Positions 1 to 6,377 of a stretch of 6,476 nt of DNA are shown here, one piece after another. The stretch's first letter is position 1. Each line of letters opens with the position of its first letter. The DNA comes from Proteobacteria bacterium UBA6492 (GTDB taxonomy: Bacteria > Pseudomonadota > Gammaproteobacteria > UBA6429 > Thiohalophilaceae), in NCBI GenBank assembly GCA_002436485.1, contig DJMK01000072.1, forward strand, positions 1-6,476, read 5' to 3'. Both the position numbers and the translations under genes were made by a program. Under the pieces are notes generated by a model. It worked only from the letters and a program-made list of their open reading frames with translations, was not told the DNA's origin and ran no database searches.

Positions 1-347
1 ATCAGTAATCCAATGGAAACAACCAGTCTGATCATGACTGATAGAACAAGATATGGCAGCCAGAATTTTAAACCGAGGCCCCACAGGGATGAAATCTTAC
101 GATGCTCATTTTGAATAATCGAAGCTATATAAAATGTTGCTGCAACCATGTAGACAGGTGACACCAGGAAATCCAGCAAGATGGCAATTAATATCTGGTT
201 TGTTGTCAGCTCTTCGCTGCTACCGGTTCGCAGCACAAACATCGAGATGAACTCAACCGGTACAACGACGGGCAGTATAATTGCAGCAAACGCTATGAAA
301 TGGTTTCTAAAAAAAACCAGGCTATCATTGAAAAGTTTATTGAACAT
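1..347 (-). CDS. Partial multi-pass membrane protein, possibly YciC/UPF0259-like (C-terminus beyond left edge)
   Basis: This reading frame is open from an ATG at 347-345 to the left edge, giving 115 codons without a stop; the 3' part lies outside the window. An in-frame TAA lies 24 bases upstream of the ATG with no start codon between, so the start is well fixed. AAAGGG (358-353, minus) sits 5 nt upstream as a ribosome binding site. The protein opens with MFNKLFNDSLVFFRNHF, then shows hydrophobic spans at about residues 16-36, 50-76 and 93-115, so three membrane helices are visible. The opening, a short cytosolic helix with an FFRNxF pattern running into a membrane helix, recalls Escherichia coli YciC (UPF0259, about 247 aa, six helices, function unknown). 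If so, roughly half is present. The family call is inference from memory of that motif. It has its own candidate promoter and lies downstream of the 197-aa protein gene on the same strand. Confidence 0.75.
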   Translation of the reverse strand, partial: MFNKLFNDSLVFFRNHFIAFAAIILPVVVPVEFISMFVLRTGSSEELTTNQILIAILLDFLVSPVYMVAATFYIASIIQNEHRKISSLWGLGLKFWLPYLVLSVMIRLVVSIGLL

Positions 348-378
348 GCAAACCCTTTGATGGCTTCCTTACAGGGAA

Positions 379-408
379 AGAATACAGGATCAGATCTGCG
401 GTTGACAA
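379..408 (-). promoter_or_regulatory. Candidate sigma70-type promoter for the left-edge membrane protein gene
   Basis: On the minus strand TTGTCA (408-403, five of six matches to the -35 consensus) is followed after 18 nt by TATTCT (384-379, four of six matches). Transcription would begin near 372, leaving a leader of about 25 nt before the ATG at 347. The spacer contains the 8-bp palindrome CAGATCTG (391-398), which could be a protein site or chance. The call rests on consensus matching only. Confidence 0.4.
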
Positions 409-439
409 AAATAATGTAGCTCTTATGTGATTTGACCGG

Positions 440-1033
440 CTAGTTTTTCAGAATCTTAGCCTTGGCACCATTATAAGCGGCCTGCGAAACGACTCCGTCC
501 TGCAATAATCGGCGCAGGGTACGAATTTCACCCGCCAGTTGCTGGTCGGCTTTCAGGGAATATGCAGAATGCATCTTCTGAATATGTTCCTCAAGTGCGT
601 CCACAAAGGATCTATAGGTCTTGCGATCCGGCTTATTGATATCGAACTCAAGTATTGGCACTTTGGCGATACGTGAGGTGTAAACGCGCTTGAGGGATAA
701 TTTGAGTATCGTCATCACCAGGCCCAGAATCACCCCAACGGCACAGGCGAGATAGATAGCCAGCTCGATATAAGTATTTTCAAAAGGAAGAAGCTGCTTG
801 CTTGCCATATACACGATAAGCAGTAACACACTTGCAATTACTGCCCATAACCACGGCCAGGCAATATGCATTTTGGCCTTGCCCTTGCTCGCCAGTGCCA
901 GCAGGTGGACCCGGTAGGATCTATCGTTTTTGCCAGCCAGCAGCCTGACCTGGATTTCCTGCCCATCACGTATACTGATATCTTTTGTGTAACCGAGCTT
1001 TCCCTTTTGCTGCAATGATGCGTTAACAGGCAT
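440..1033 (-). CDS. Two-helix membrane protein with SHOCT-like C-terminus, function unknown
   Basis: This 197-aa protein is not one I can name. It has a soluble, probably beta-rich N-terminus (about residues 12-50), two hydrophobic helices (about 59-78 and 87-111), a basic segment after the second helix (KLSLKRVYTSR), and a soluble C-terminal half. Residues about 126-153 (ILEFDINK to EEHIQKM) look like a beta strand followed by an amphipathic helix, as at the end of pleckstrin-homology-like folds. The last 30 residues (LAGEIRTLRRLLQDGVVSQ onward) match the general pattern of SHOCT domains: a leucine-rich helix, DG, a turn, then a helix ending KAKIL. SHOCT is a short C-terminal domain thought to mediate oligomerisation. 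The ATG at 1033 has AAGG (1046-1043) 9 nt upstream. The gene begins 17 bp after the YihY-family stop codon, so the two are probably co-transcribed. Domain readings are by eye. Confidence 0.8.
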   Translation of the reverse strand: MPVNASLQQKGKLGYTKDISIRDGQEIQVRLLAGKNDRSYRVHLLALASKGKAKMHIAWPWLWAVIASVLLLIVYMASKQLLPFENTYIELAIYLACAVGVILGLVMTILKLSLKRVYTSRIAKVPILEFDINKPDRKTYRSFVDALEEHIQKMHSAYSLKADQQLAGEIRTLRRLLQDGVVSQAAYNGAKAKILKN

Positions 1034-1050
1034 TACGAATAACCTTGTCT

Positions 1051-2421
1051 CTATTTGGCCAATGTGTCAGCTACAGTTTCTGACTCATTCCCTTTGTCGT
1101 CAAAATCAACAAGATCTTTAAGGGTTTTACCCTCCAGCTCTTTGGTAATTGCCATCTGGTAGGAGTCAAACAGCCGTTCAACTTCGGCCGAATGCGGTAT
1201 TCGGTCAAGATGCATGATATCGTCCTCTTCCGCTTCGCGAATTGTGCCAACTATATCAACAAGCAGAATGGTCTCAGGTGCCTGTGCCGGTATAAAGCCG
1301 CAGGGATCAGTTGCGGTTCTGAGTAATAATTCTTTTTCCAGCAGGCAGATGATAATCGGATGAATTGACTCGGTAGCGACATTCAGCCGCTGGGCAAGAC
1401 CGCGTAAGGTTAAAGGATGTTGCCGTGTATAATATCGCGTTGCGACCTGCGCCATGATCGCCAGCGCAAGTTTTTCTTTCATCCTGTTGCTGAGCCTGAG
1501 CTCCAGCCTTCTACGTGTTCGATACTCCGGGTTCTGAAAATAAAATGCGATATTTGCACCGGTAAGCAGGATCGACCAGCTTATATATAACCAGATCATG
1601 AAGAAAAACAACGCGGCGAAAGCAGAATAGATTGCCGTATAGTTTGCCTTTGAAACGAACGAGGCGAATAACCAACCCACGGTTTGCCATACAATACCTG
1701 CGACTATGGCCCCAACCAGAGCAGAACGTAAATGTACCTTTGTATTGGGTACAAAAATATAGATCATGGTAAAGGCAATAATGATCAACAGATACGGTAA
1801 CAGGTGGCTAAAGGCGCCAAATATAAAGCTGAAGATCACGAATTCCGAAAGTTGCTGATACAGCGTGCTGTTGCTGATAGTGGCAGTAATCCCCATGGCC
1901 GAAAACATCAACACAGGCCCGATAAGAATCACACTCAAATAATCACTAAAGCGTCGCGCAAAAGAACGTTCCTCACTCACACGCCAGGTAAAGTTAAAAG
2001 CACGCTCGATTTTTTGCATGAGTGAAATGACTGTATAAAACAATAATGCAAGGCCAAGAGAGCCCAGCAGACCAGAATTAATATTTTCAACAAACTTGAT
2101 GACCGCATCAGAGATTTCCTTGCCACGATCACCCAGGGCCACAAGTAGGTTTGCCATAATAACTTCGATCTGGTGATGTGCGCCGAAACCCTTGAGCACA
2201 GAAACACTCACGGCCAGCAGCGGTACCAGCGACAACAGCGTGGTGTAAACGAGGCTCATAGCGCGTAGGCTAAGCTGGCCATCCAGGAACAAATCGCGAA
2301 CAGCGAGATAACCGATACGTTCGGCACCCACAAGGCGAGCCTGCCAGACTGACATTTTCCTTGTATCAGACCCCCAGACCAGCTGATCCAGTTTACGTAA
2401 CAGGTTACGAATAAATTTCAT
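1051..2421 (-). CDS. YihY/BrkB-family inner membrane protein with C-terminal Rrf2-like winged-helix domain
   Basis: This 456-aa protein has a membrane core of about 300 residues with six hydrophobic helices (about 54-78, 115-136, 161-185, 204-224, 232-255 and 264-291). Family hallmarks include SLVYTTLLSLVPLLAV near residue 56, QKIERAFNFTWRV near 136 and IYSAFAALFFFMIWLYISW near 264. These place it in the YihY/virulence factor BrkB family, once misnamed ribonuclease BN; its molecular function is still unclear. Escherichia coli YihY is about 290 aa, so this protein carries an extra tail of about 150 residues. Residues about 315-400 read as a winged helix: a helix (KEKLALAIMAQVATRYY), a helix-turn-helix (LTLRGLAQRLNVATESIHPI), a third helix (CLLEKELLL) and a wing running into ILLVDIVGTIREAE, much like Rrf2-type regulators. 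Two cysteines (C359, C374) are present, but not the three-cysteine cluster loop of IscR. An in-frame TAA two codons before the ATG fixes the start; the ribosome binding site is weak. The 197-aa gene follows 17 bp later. Confidence 0.9.
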   Translation of the reverse strand: MKFIRNLLRKLDQLVWGSDTRKMSVWQARLVGAERIGYLAVRDLFLDGQLSLRAMSLVYTTLLSLVPLLAVSVSVLKGFGAHHQIEVIMANLLVALGDRGKEISDAVIKFVENINSGLLGSLGLALLFYTVISLMQKIERAFNFTWRVSEERSFARRFSDYLSVILIGPVLMFSAMGITATISNSTLYQQLSEFVIFSFIFGAFSHLLPYLLIIIAFTMIYIFVPNTKVHLRSALVGAIVAGIVWQTVGWLFASFVSKANYTAIYSAFAALFFFMIWLYISWSILLTGANIAFYFQNPEYRTRRRLELRLSNRMKEKLALAIMAQVATRYYTRQHPLTLRGLAQRLNVATESIHPIIICLLEKELLLRTATDPCGFIPAQAPETILLVDIVGTIREAEEDDIMHLDRIPHSAEVERLFDSYQMAITKELEGKTLKDLVDFDDKGNESETVADTLAK

Positions 2422-2438
2422 TAGTTACTGTCCACATG

Positions 2439-2474
2439 TTTATAGACATAATTGCTAAAAATATACCAATTATA
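2439..2474 (-). promoter_or_regulatory. AT-rich candidate promoter region for the YihY-family gene
   Basis: The 70-bp gap between the putP stop and the YihY-family start is very AT-rich and shows no terminator hairpin. On the minus strand it holds a perfect TATAAT (2474-2469), though without a good -35 at normal spacing. It also holds TATAAA (2444-2439) with TTGGTA (2469-2464) 19 nt upstream. Either could start transcription of the YihY-family and 197-aa genes. Read-through from putP is equally possible, since no terminator separates them. Confidence 0.3.
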
Positions 2475-2491
2475 GTTGTTTTTACATCCGC

Positions 2492-3985
2492 TTATGGTAA
2501 CTGAAACTCGCGTGACATTTGGTCAAATCTGTCTGTCACCTGTTTGCCCGGCGCTGCAGTGAGTCGGCTCACAATGATGATGACACAAAATGAAACAATG
2601 AAACCCGGTAATAGCTCATACAAGTCAAAAATTCCCCCGGACAACTGCTTCCAGACAACCACTGTCAGACCTCCCGCCAGCATGCCGGCCAATGCCCCCC
2701 AACGATTCATTCGACGCCAGTAAAGCGCAAGTATCAATGTTGGTCCAAACGCGGCCCCAAATCCACCCCATGCATATGAAACCAGCTTGAGCACGTTACT
2801 TTGCGGGTCGCGCGCCAGCCAGGTGGCCAACAATGCCAGCAGCACAACGGCAATTCGCCCCGTCCATACCAGGTGCCTGTCTGATAGAGTCCTGCCTGCC
2901 AGTTTCTTGTAAATGTCCTCGGTTAATACGGAGGCTGAAACCAGTAACTGCGAATCCGCTGTACTCATGATTGCTGCCAGTACCGCTGCCAGGCAAATCC
3001 CGGCCAGTATCGGTGTGAACAGCTGGTTTACCAACAACAGAAATACCTGCTCTGCATCGGCCAGCCCCTCGCCGTTTTGAAAAATCACATAACCGGTAAT
3101 ACCGACCATGATGGCACCCAGCATGGATAATCCCGACCAGCTGACACCAATCATTCGTGCGCTGGTTATATACGACGGCGAAGCAATCGCCTTGAACCGT
3201 GCGAGAATATGTGGCTGACCAAAATATCCAAGTCCCCAAGCCAACAATGACAGAATAGTAATCACTCCAATAGCATCACCATTATCGTCCATAAACAGGG
3301 AAAACATTTGTGGCTTGTTTTGTGTTATTACGTCATTGACAGCAGCAATACCACCCGCCTGGTTGACCGCCAGGATCGGTACAATCAACAGCACGATAAA
3401 CATCAGCAGACCCTGGAACAGGTCAGTCCAGGAAACGGCAAGGAACCCACCAATGAAGGTATATACAAGAATGGCACTCATACCGATGACAATGGCCCAC
3501 TCGTAGGGAATACCAAATACCGCGTTGAACAGTTTACCGCTGGCAACCAGTCCCGACACGGTATAAAAAAGAAAGAACAGCAGTGTAAAAAATGCAGCAA
3601 TAAATCGAATACTGTTGCTGTCATCAAGGAAGCGCTGATTGAGAAATTCCGGCAAAGTCATGCTGTCATCCGCCAACTGGCTATACACACGTAAACGTGG
3701 TGCGACGATACGCCAGTTCAAATAAGTACCGGCCAGTAAACCGGCTGCCAACCAGAATGCCTGGAAACCACTTGCATAGGCATAGCCGGGCAAACCAAGC
3801 AATAACCAGCCACTCATATCGGAAGCACCAGCACTCAGCGCCGCGACCCAGGCACCTAGTCTTCGCCCGCCCAGAATGTAATCCGAAAGGTTGCTGGTTT
3901 TGCGATACGCAACTATTCCGATAACCAGCAGACACAGCAGGTAACAGGCAAAGGTCCAGCTAACAATTAGTACATCATGCTTCAT
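2492..3985 (-). CDS. putP: Sodium/proline symporter PutP
   Basis: This 497-aa inner membrane protein belongs to the sodium:solute symporter family (SSS, LeuT fold) and couples sodium entry to uptake of L-proline. It matches Escherichia coli PutP along its whole length and is about the same size (502 aa). Shared blocks include SDYILGGRRLG (residues 34-44), LSAGASDMSGWLLLGLPG (50-67), TFIGGFLAVSWTD (176-188), GWGLGYFGQPHILARF-type sequence (249-264), IMSTADSQLLV (339-349), LVSYAWGGFGAAFGP (401-415) and TVVVWKQL (441-448). D56, S58, S341 and T342 align with the sodium and proline ligands D55, S57, S340 and T341 of the E. coli protein. The ATG at 3985 matches the family N-terminus; its ribosome binding site (GGGGCG, 3997-3992) is a poor match. 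No putA proline dehydrogenase lies nearby, so a role in osmoprotection as well as catabolism is possible. It is transcribed divergently from slyD. Confidence 0.96.
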   Translation of the reverse strand: MKHDVLIVSWTFACYLLCLLVIGIVAYRKTSNLSDYILGGRRLGAWVAALSAGASDMSGWLLLGLPGYAYASGFQAFWLAAGLLAGTYLNWRIVAPRLRVYSQLADDSMTLPEFLNQRFLDDSNSIRFIAAFFTLLFFLFYTVSGLVASGKLFNAVFGIPYEWAIVIGMSAILVYTFIGGFLAVSWTDLFQGLLMFIVLLIVPILAVNQAGGIAAVNDVITQNKPQMFSLFMDDNGDAIGVITILSLLAWGLGYFGQPHILARFKAIASPSYITSARMIGVSWSGLSMLGAIMVGITGYVIFQNGEGLADAEQVFLLLVNQLFTPILAGICLAAVLAAIMSTADSQLLVSASVLTEDIYKKLAGRTLSDRHLVWTGRIAVVLLALLATWLARDPQSNVLKLVSYAWGGFGAAFGPTLILALYWRRMNRWGALAGMLAGGLTVVVWKQLSGGIFDLYELLPGFIVSFCVIIIVSRLTAAPGKQVTDRFDQMSREFQLP

Positions 3986-4134
3986 AAAAAACGCCCCATG
4001 ACGGGTAACCAGGTTGAATATTGCTATTTGTGGCGATTTTTTAGCTTATTCTATGATAAACTATATATTTTTAAAATTCAGAGCCTGATTTGCAAAGAAC
4101 ACATATGGCTCACTGTGACACCAAAGGAATACTG
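3986..4134. promoter_or_regulatory. Divergent spacer between putP and slyD, with a candidate slyD promoter
   Basis: This 149-bp spacer must hold the start sites for putP (leftward) and slyD (rightward). Its middle (about 4021-4080) is strongly AT-rich. On the plus strand TTGTGG (4028-4033) and TATGAT (4052-4057) are 18 nt apart and form a weak sigma70-like pair for slyD; TATATA at 4062-4067 is a second possible -10. I could not pick a convincing putP promoter. I see no clear operator or riboswitch. Confidence 0.35.
4123..4128 (+). promoter_or_regulatory. Ribosome binding site that decides the slyD start
   Basis: AAAGGA lies 6 nt before the ATG at 4135. The in-frame alternatives, TTG at 4090 and ATG at 4105, lack a comparable Shine-Dalgarno sequence and would add an N-terminal extension not usual in SlyD proteins. 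The 4135 start is therefore preferred. Confidence 0.75.
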
Positions 4135-4614
4135 ATGACAGTTGCTGATAAGAAAGTTGTAATAATCGACTATACACTGACAAACAAAGATGGTCAGGTG
4201 CTCGATAAATCCGAGAATGGACAGTTTGCTTACCTGCACGGTGCAGACAATATCATTCCTGGTCTGGAAAATGCGCTCGCCGGCAAAAGTGCGGGTGATA
4301 GTTTTGAAGTTTCGGTTTCACCTGAAGAAGGCTACGGGCAACGGGATGACAACATGGTACAAACTGTTTCCATTGATATGTTTGAGTCTGCTGACCAGGT
4401 GGTAGTCGGTCAACAGTTTCAAGCACAATCGCCGGAAGGTCACCATATCATGATTACTGTGACCAACGTTGATGGTGACCAGGTAACGATCGATGGTAAT
4501 CATCCGCTTGCCGGTCAACAACTCAATTTTACCGGCTCAGTCGTCGAGGTACGCGATGCCACCGAGCAGGAAATGGAGCATGGCCACGTCCATGCACACG
4601 GACATGATCACTGA
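4135..4614 (+). CDS. slyD: SlyD-type FKBP peptidyl-prolyl cis-trans isomerase with His-rich tail
   Basis: This 159-aa cytosolic protein catalyses cis-trans isomerisation of proline peptide bonds and acts as a folding chaperone. The FKBP domain is split, as in SlyD. The first part (residues about 5-70) has VVIIDYTL, VLDKS, YLHGADNIIPGLENAL and EEGYGQRDDNMVQ. An insert-in-flap chaperone domain covers about 72-122, with VDGDQVTIDGNHPLAGQQL leading back into the FKBP fold and NFTGSVVEVRDATEQEM closing it. Y13, D24 and F132 are probable active-site residues by analogy with FKBP12. The C-terminus alternates histidine with other residues (H149, 151, 153, 155, 157 and 159), a likely nickel-binding tail. 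Unlike the E. coli tail it has no cysteine and is short. In E. coli SlyD delivers nickel for hydrogenase maturation; no hydrogenase or urease gene is visible here. It is a single-gene unit ended by the hairpin at 4631-4660. Confidence 0.93.
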   Translation: MTVADKKVVIIDYTLTNKDGQVLDKSENGQFAYLHGADNIIPGLENALAGKSAGDSFEVSVSPEEGYGQRDDNMVQTVSIDMFESADQVVVGQQFQAQSPEGHHIMITVTNVDGDQVTIDGNHPLAGQQLNFTGSVVEVRDATEQEMEHGHVHAHGHDH

Positions 4615-4630
4615 GATAATTTGTATTCAA

Positions 4631-4660
4631 TAAAAAAGCGGGGAACTCCCCGCTTTTTTA
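4631..4660. terminator. Bidirectional rho-independent terminator between slyD and the O-methyltransferase gene
   Basis: A GC stem GCGGGG (4638-4643) and CCCCGC (4648-4653) encloses the 4-nt loop AACT. It is flanked by six A's (4632-4637) and six T's (4654-4659), so the perfect pairing extends to 13 bp. Read rightward it ends slyD, 16 nt after its stop codon. Read leftward it ends the O-methyltransferase unit, 30 nt after that stop codon. Confidence 0.93.
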
Positions 4661-4690
4661 TGTGCTGCTATTTATAAGCATTTACTGACA

Positions 4691-5353
4691 CTATTTCAAC
4701 CTTGCCAGGGTCAGACCATCACCTATCGGCACCATGCTGATATCAACACGCTCATCATCATGCAACAATGCATTCAACTGACGTATTGCGACCGTGTCTT
4801 CAGATTCATCGTCCCCATCGATGACCGAGCCACCCCACAGAACATTATCAATTGCAATTAACCCGCCGGGACGCACAAGCTGCAAACAGGTTTCATAGTA
4901 ATTACAATAGTTTGGCTTGTCTGCATCAATAAACGCAAAATCGAACGAGTTAGCCTGCTTATCCTCCAGTAGAGATGCAAGTGTCTGCATTGCCGGTGCA
5001 AGGTGTAGTTCTATCTTGCCTGCCTGGCCTGCCTTCTGCCAGTAGTGCTGCGCTATCTCAGTCCACTCGCGATTAATATCACAAGCAATTATTTTACCCT
5101 CCGCCGGCATCGGCATAGCCATGCACAAGGTACTGTAACCGGTGAATACGCCAATTTCTATTGCACGCTTCGCTCCTGTCAGTTTCATTAGCATAGACAT
5201 AAACTGCCCCTGCTCGGGCGCAATCTGCATAATCGACATATCCAGTTTTGCCGTTTCCTGGCGAAGTTGACCCAGGATTTCTGGCTCGCGCAATGAACTA
5301 GCAAGCAAATAGGCATGCAATTCATCATTGAGCTGAATAGTCTGATTGGCCAT
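4691..5353 (-). CDS. Class I SAM-dependent O-methyltransferase, caffeoyl-CoA O-methyltransferase type
   Basis: This 220-aa soluble enzyme transfers a methyl group from S-adenosylmethionine to a hydroxyl, usually one of a catechol-like pair, with help from a divalent metal. The real substrate cannot be told from sequence. The N-terminal helices carry LREPEILGQLR (21-31) and MQIAPEQGQFM (42-52). The SAM-binding glycine loop is EIGVFTGYS (66-74), and D92 in ACDIN ends the second strand. D143 in FIDADKPNY and D169-N170 in AIDNVLWGG fit the metal ligands of plant caffeoyl-CoA O-methyltransferases. The length is typical. I place the start at the ATG at 5353, giving MANQTIQLNDEL as in family members, rather than the in-frame TTG at 5368; neither has a good ribosome binding site, so translation may depend on the upstream gene. 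That gene, for the 304-aa protein, ends 37 bp upstream on the same strand, so an operon is likely. Confidence 0.93.
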   Translation of the reverse strand: MANQTIQLNDELHAYLLASSLREPEILGQLRQETAKLDMSIMQIAPEQGQFMSMLMKLTGAKRAIEIGVFTGYSTLCMAMPMPAEGKIIACDINREWTEIAQHYWQKAGQAGKIELHLAPAMQTLASLLEDKQANSFDFAFIDADKPNYCNYYETCLQLVRPGGLIAIDNVLWGGSVIDGDDESEDTVAIRQLNALLHDDERVDISMVPIGDGLTLARLK

Positions 5354-5368
5354 GGTCTGGAAAATCAA

Positions 5369-5393
5369 TAAGGTCGACAGTAAAAAGACCTTA
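5369..5393. repeat. Short inverted repeat in the gap before the O-methyltransferase gene
   Basis: TAAGGTC (5369-5375) and GACCTTA (5387-5393) are a perfect 7-bp inverted pair around an 11-nt spacer. The right arm overlaps the TAA stop codon of the 304-aa protein gene. It could be a weak RNA hairpin or a dimeric protein site between the two genes; it lacks a following T-run, so it is not a standard terminator. A chance match is possible. Confidence 0.4.
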
Positions 5394-6305
5394 CGGAGTT
5401 GGTAAACGGTTCCTGTCTCGTTCCATGTTGAACTCTTTTTTCAACATATAGATCTTGCTGATTTTGGTTTTTGATACCCGATATTCAAAACTGCCACCGA
5501 ACAGTTTTCGGTTCAGGTACAGGGCTTTACTATCCGCCTTGACCAGTAAGCCACGTAAATATGTCTGCTGTTTGGTATAGATAACAAAATACCTGTCCTT
5601 GTAATGTTTGACATTTTCAAACCGCACCAGAACGAAATCCTTATCTTCTTCCTTCTTTTGAACAGCCAGCGGGTCCGGTTTTACCTGCGACAATTTTGGA
5701 TAAGCCGGTGACTCCTGCTTTTCTTCAGTTTCTTCCTCGGTTGCCGAGGTTGCGGTAGCTTGCTCTTGCTGCTCTTTGTTCGCTTTGGCAGCCGTATCAG
5801 CTTTATTATCATCCACTGCAGCTTCACTTGCCTGCTCTAGTTTTTCGGTTGTTTCAGGAGTTGTTGCCACCTGTGCAGCTTGATCATCAGTAAGTTTCAT
5901 TTCTGCATCAGCCGGAACAGCTTGCGCTGCAGCAGGAACCTGCTCGAACAGCTTTTGCGAGCCTTGCAGGCTCATGGCACGATTAAAAACGCGCATGGTC
6001 TCATTCAATTTTAATTCGCCGGATTCAATACGCTTGTTGATCTCCGCCAGGTTGTCCGGTCCTATTTTCGTATACATGTAGGCCATGGTGCCGTACATAA
6101 CGATGGCGGGAATGATGAAAGTGATAAAAGCTCTTTTCGCTTCGAACCAGTTGAGCGCGGCAAAGATAATCGCGGTAATGGGAGAAAACAGTAACACCAT
6201 GATCCCCCAGAATACATTTCGCCTGAACCCGGTAACCACCAGCCAGATATAACCGACAAATGCCAGCAGCGAGGAAATCAGTAATATAATGATAAAAATA
6301 TTCAT
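5391..6305 (-). CDS. Membrane-anchored protein with low-complexity linker and small beta-rich C-terminal domain, function unknown
   Basis: This 304-aa protein is not one I can name. Three hydrophobic helices (about residues 2-25, 31-53 and 58-79) fill the N-terminus, followed by a short charged helical stretch (84-120). Residues about 121-215 form a low-complexity linker rich in A, E, Q, T, D and K, with hardly any hydrophobic bulk (for example TATSATEEETEEKQESP), and are surely disordered. The last 80 residues regain order: DFVLVRFENV, RYFVIYTKQQTYLRGLLVKADSKALYLN, a GG turn and FEYRVSKTKISKIYML. This reads as a run of beta strands like a small Sm or SH3-type barrel, and it ends in a basic tail. 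The ATG at 6305 has AGAGA (6316-6312) 6 nt upstream. The O-methyltransferase gene follows after 37 bp with no terminator between. A membrane tether holding a small binding domain in the cytoplasm is my inference. Confidence 0.85.
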   Translation of the reverse strand: MNIFIIILLISSLLAFVGYIWLVVTGFRRNVFWGIMVLLFSPITAIIFAALNWFEAKRAFITFIIPAIVMYGTMAYMYTKIGPDNLAEINKRIESGELKLNETMRVFNRAMSLQGSQKLFEQVPAAAQAVPADAEMKLTDDQAAQVATTPETTEKLEQASEAAVDDNKADTAAKANKEQQEQATATSATEEETEEKQESPAYPKLSQVKPDPLAVQKKEEDKDFVLVRFENVKHYKDRYFVIYTKQQTYLRGLLVKADSKALYLNRKLFGGSFEYRVSKTKISKIYMLKKEFNMERDRNRLPTP

Positions 6306-6349
6306 CCCGTTTCTCTTTTTTTGGGGATAATTGTTTTAATTTATTACGA

Positions 6350-6377
6350 ATTTTAGCGACTGGCTGGAAAATAGCAA
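6350..6377 (-). promoter_or_regulatory. Candidate promoter for the 304-aa protein and O-methyltransferase unit
   Basis: On the minus strand TTGCTA (6377-6372, four of six matches) and TAAAAT (6355-6350, five of six matches) are 16 nt apart. Transcription would begin near 6343, leaving a leader of about 38 nt before the ATG at 6305. The leader contains AT-rich sequence and the ribosome binding site. The call is from consensus only. Confidence 0.35.

Noticed and set aside
402..429. A perfect TTGACA on the plus strand followed by TATGTG, resembling a rightward promoter.
   Set aside because: The -10 is poor, the spacing is 16 nt, and no plus-strand gene lies downstream; the sequence overlaps the better-placed minus-strand promoter.
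2401..2437. A 10-codon frame (MWTVTNEIYS) overlapping the YihY-family start, considered as a leader peptide.
   Set aside because: There is no ribosome binding site, no regulatory codon run and no attenuator structure; probably chance.
2796..3239. A 147-codon minus-strand frame inside putP in another frame.
   Set aside because: It overlaps the conserved PutP frame completely, its translation shows no family motifs, and no frameshift is needed to explain putP.
3308..3694. A 128-codon plus-strand open frame opposite putP, and several shorter ones there.
   Set aside because: The putP frame is strongly conserved on the other strand. The antisense product is polar, low in recognisable motifs and has no ribosome binding site support.
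4090..4134. A 15-codon N-terminal extension of SlyD from a TTG start.
   Set aside because: The ATG at 4135 has a strong AAAGGA site at good spacing and gives the usual SlyD N-terminus.
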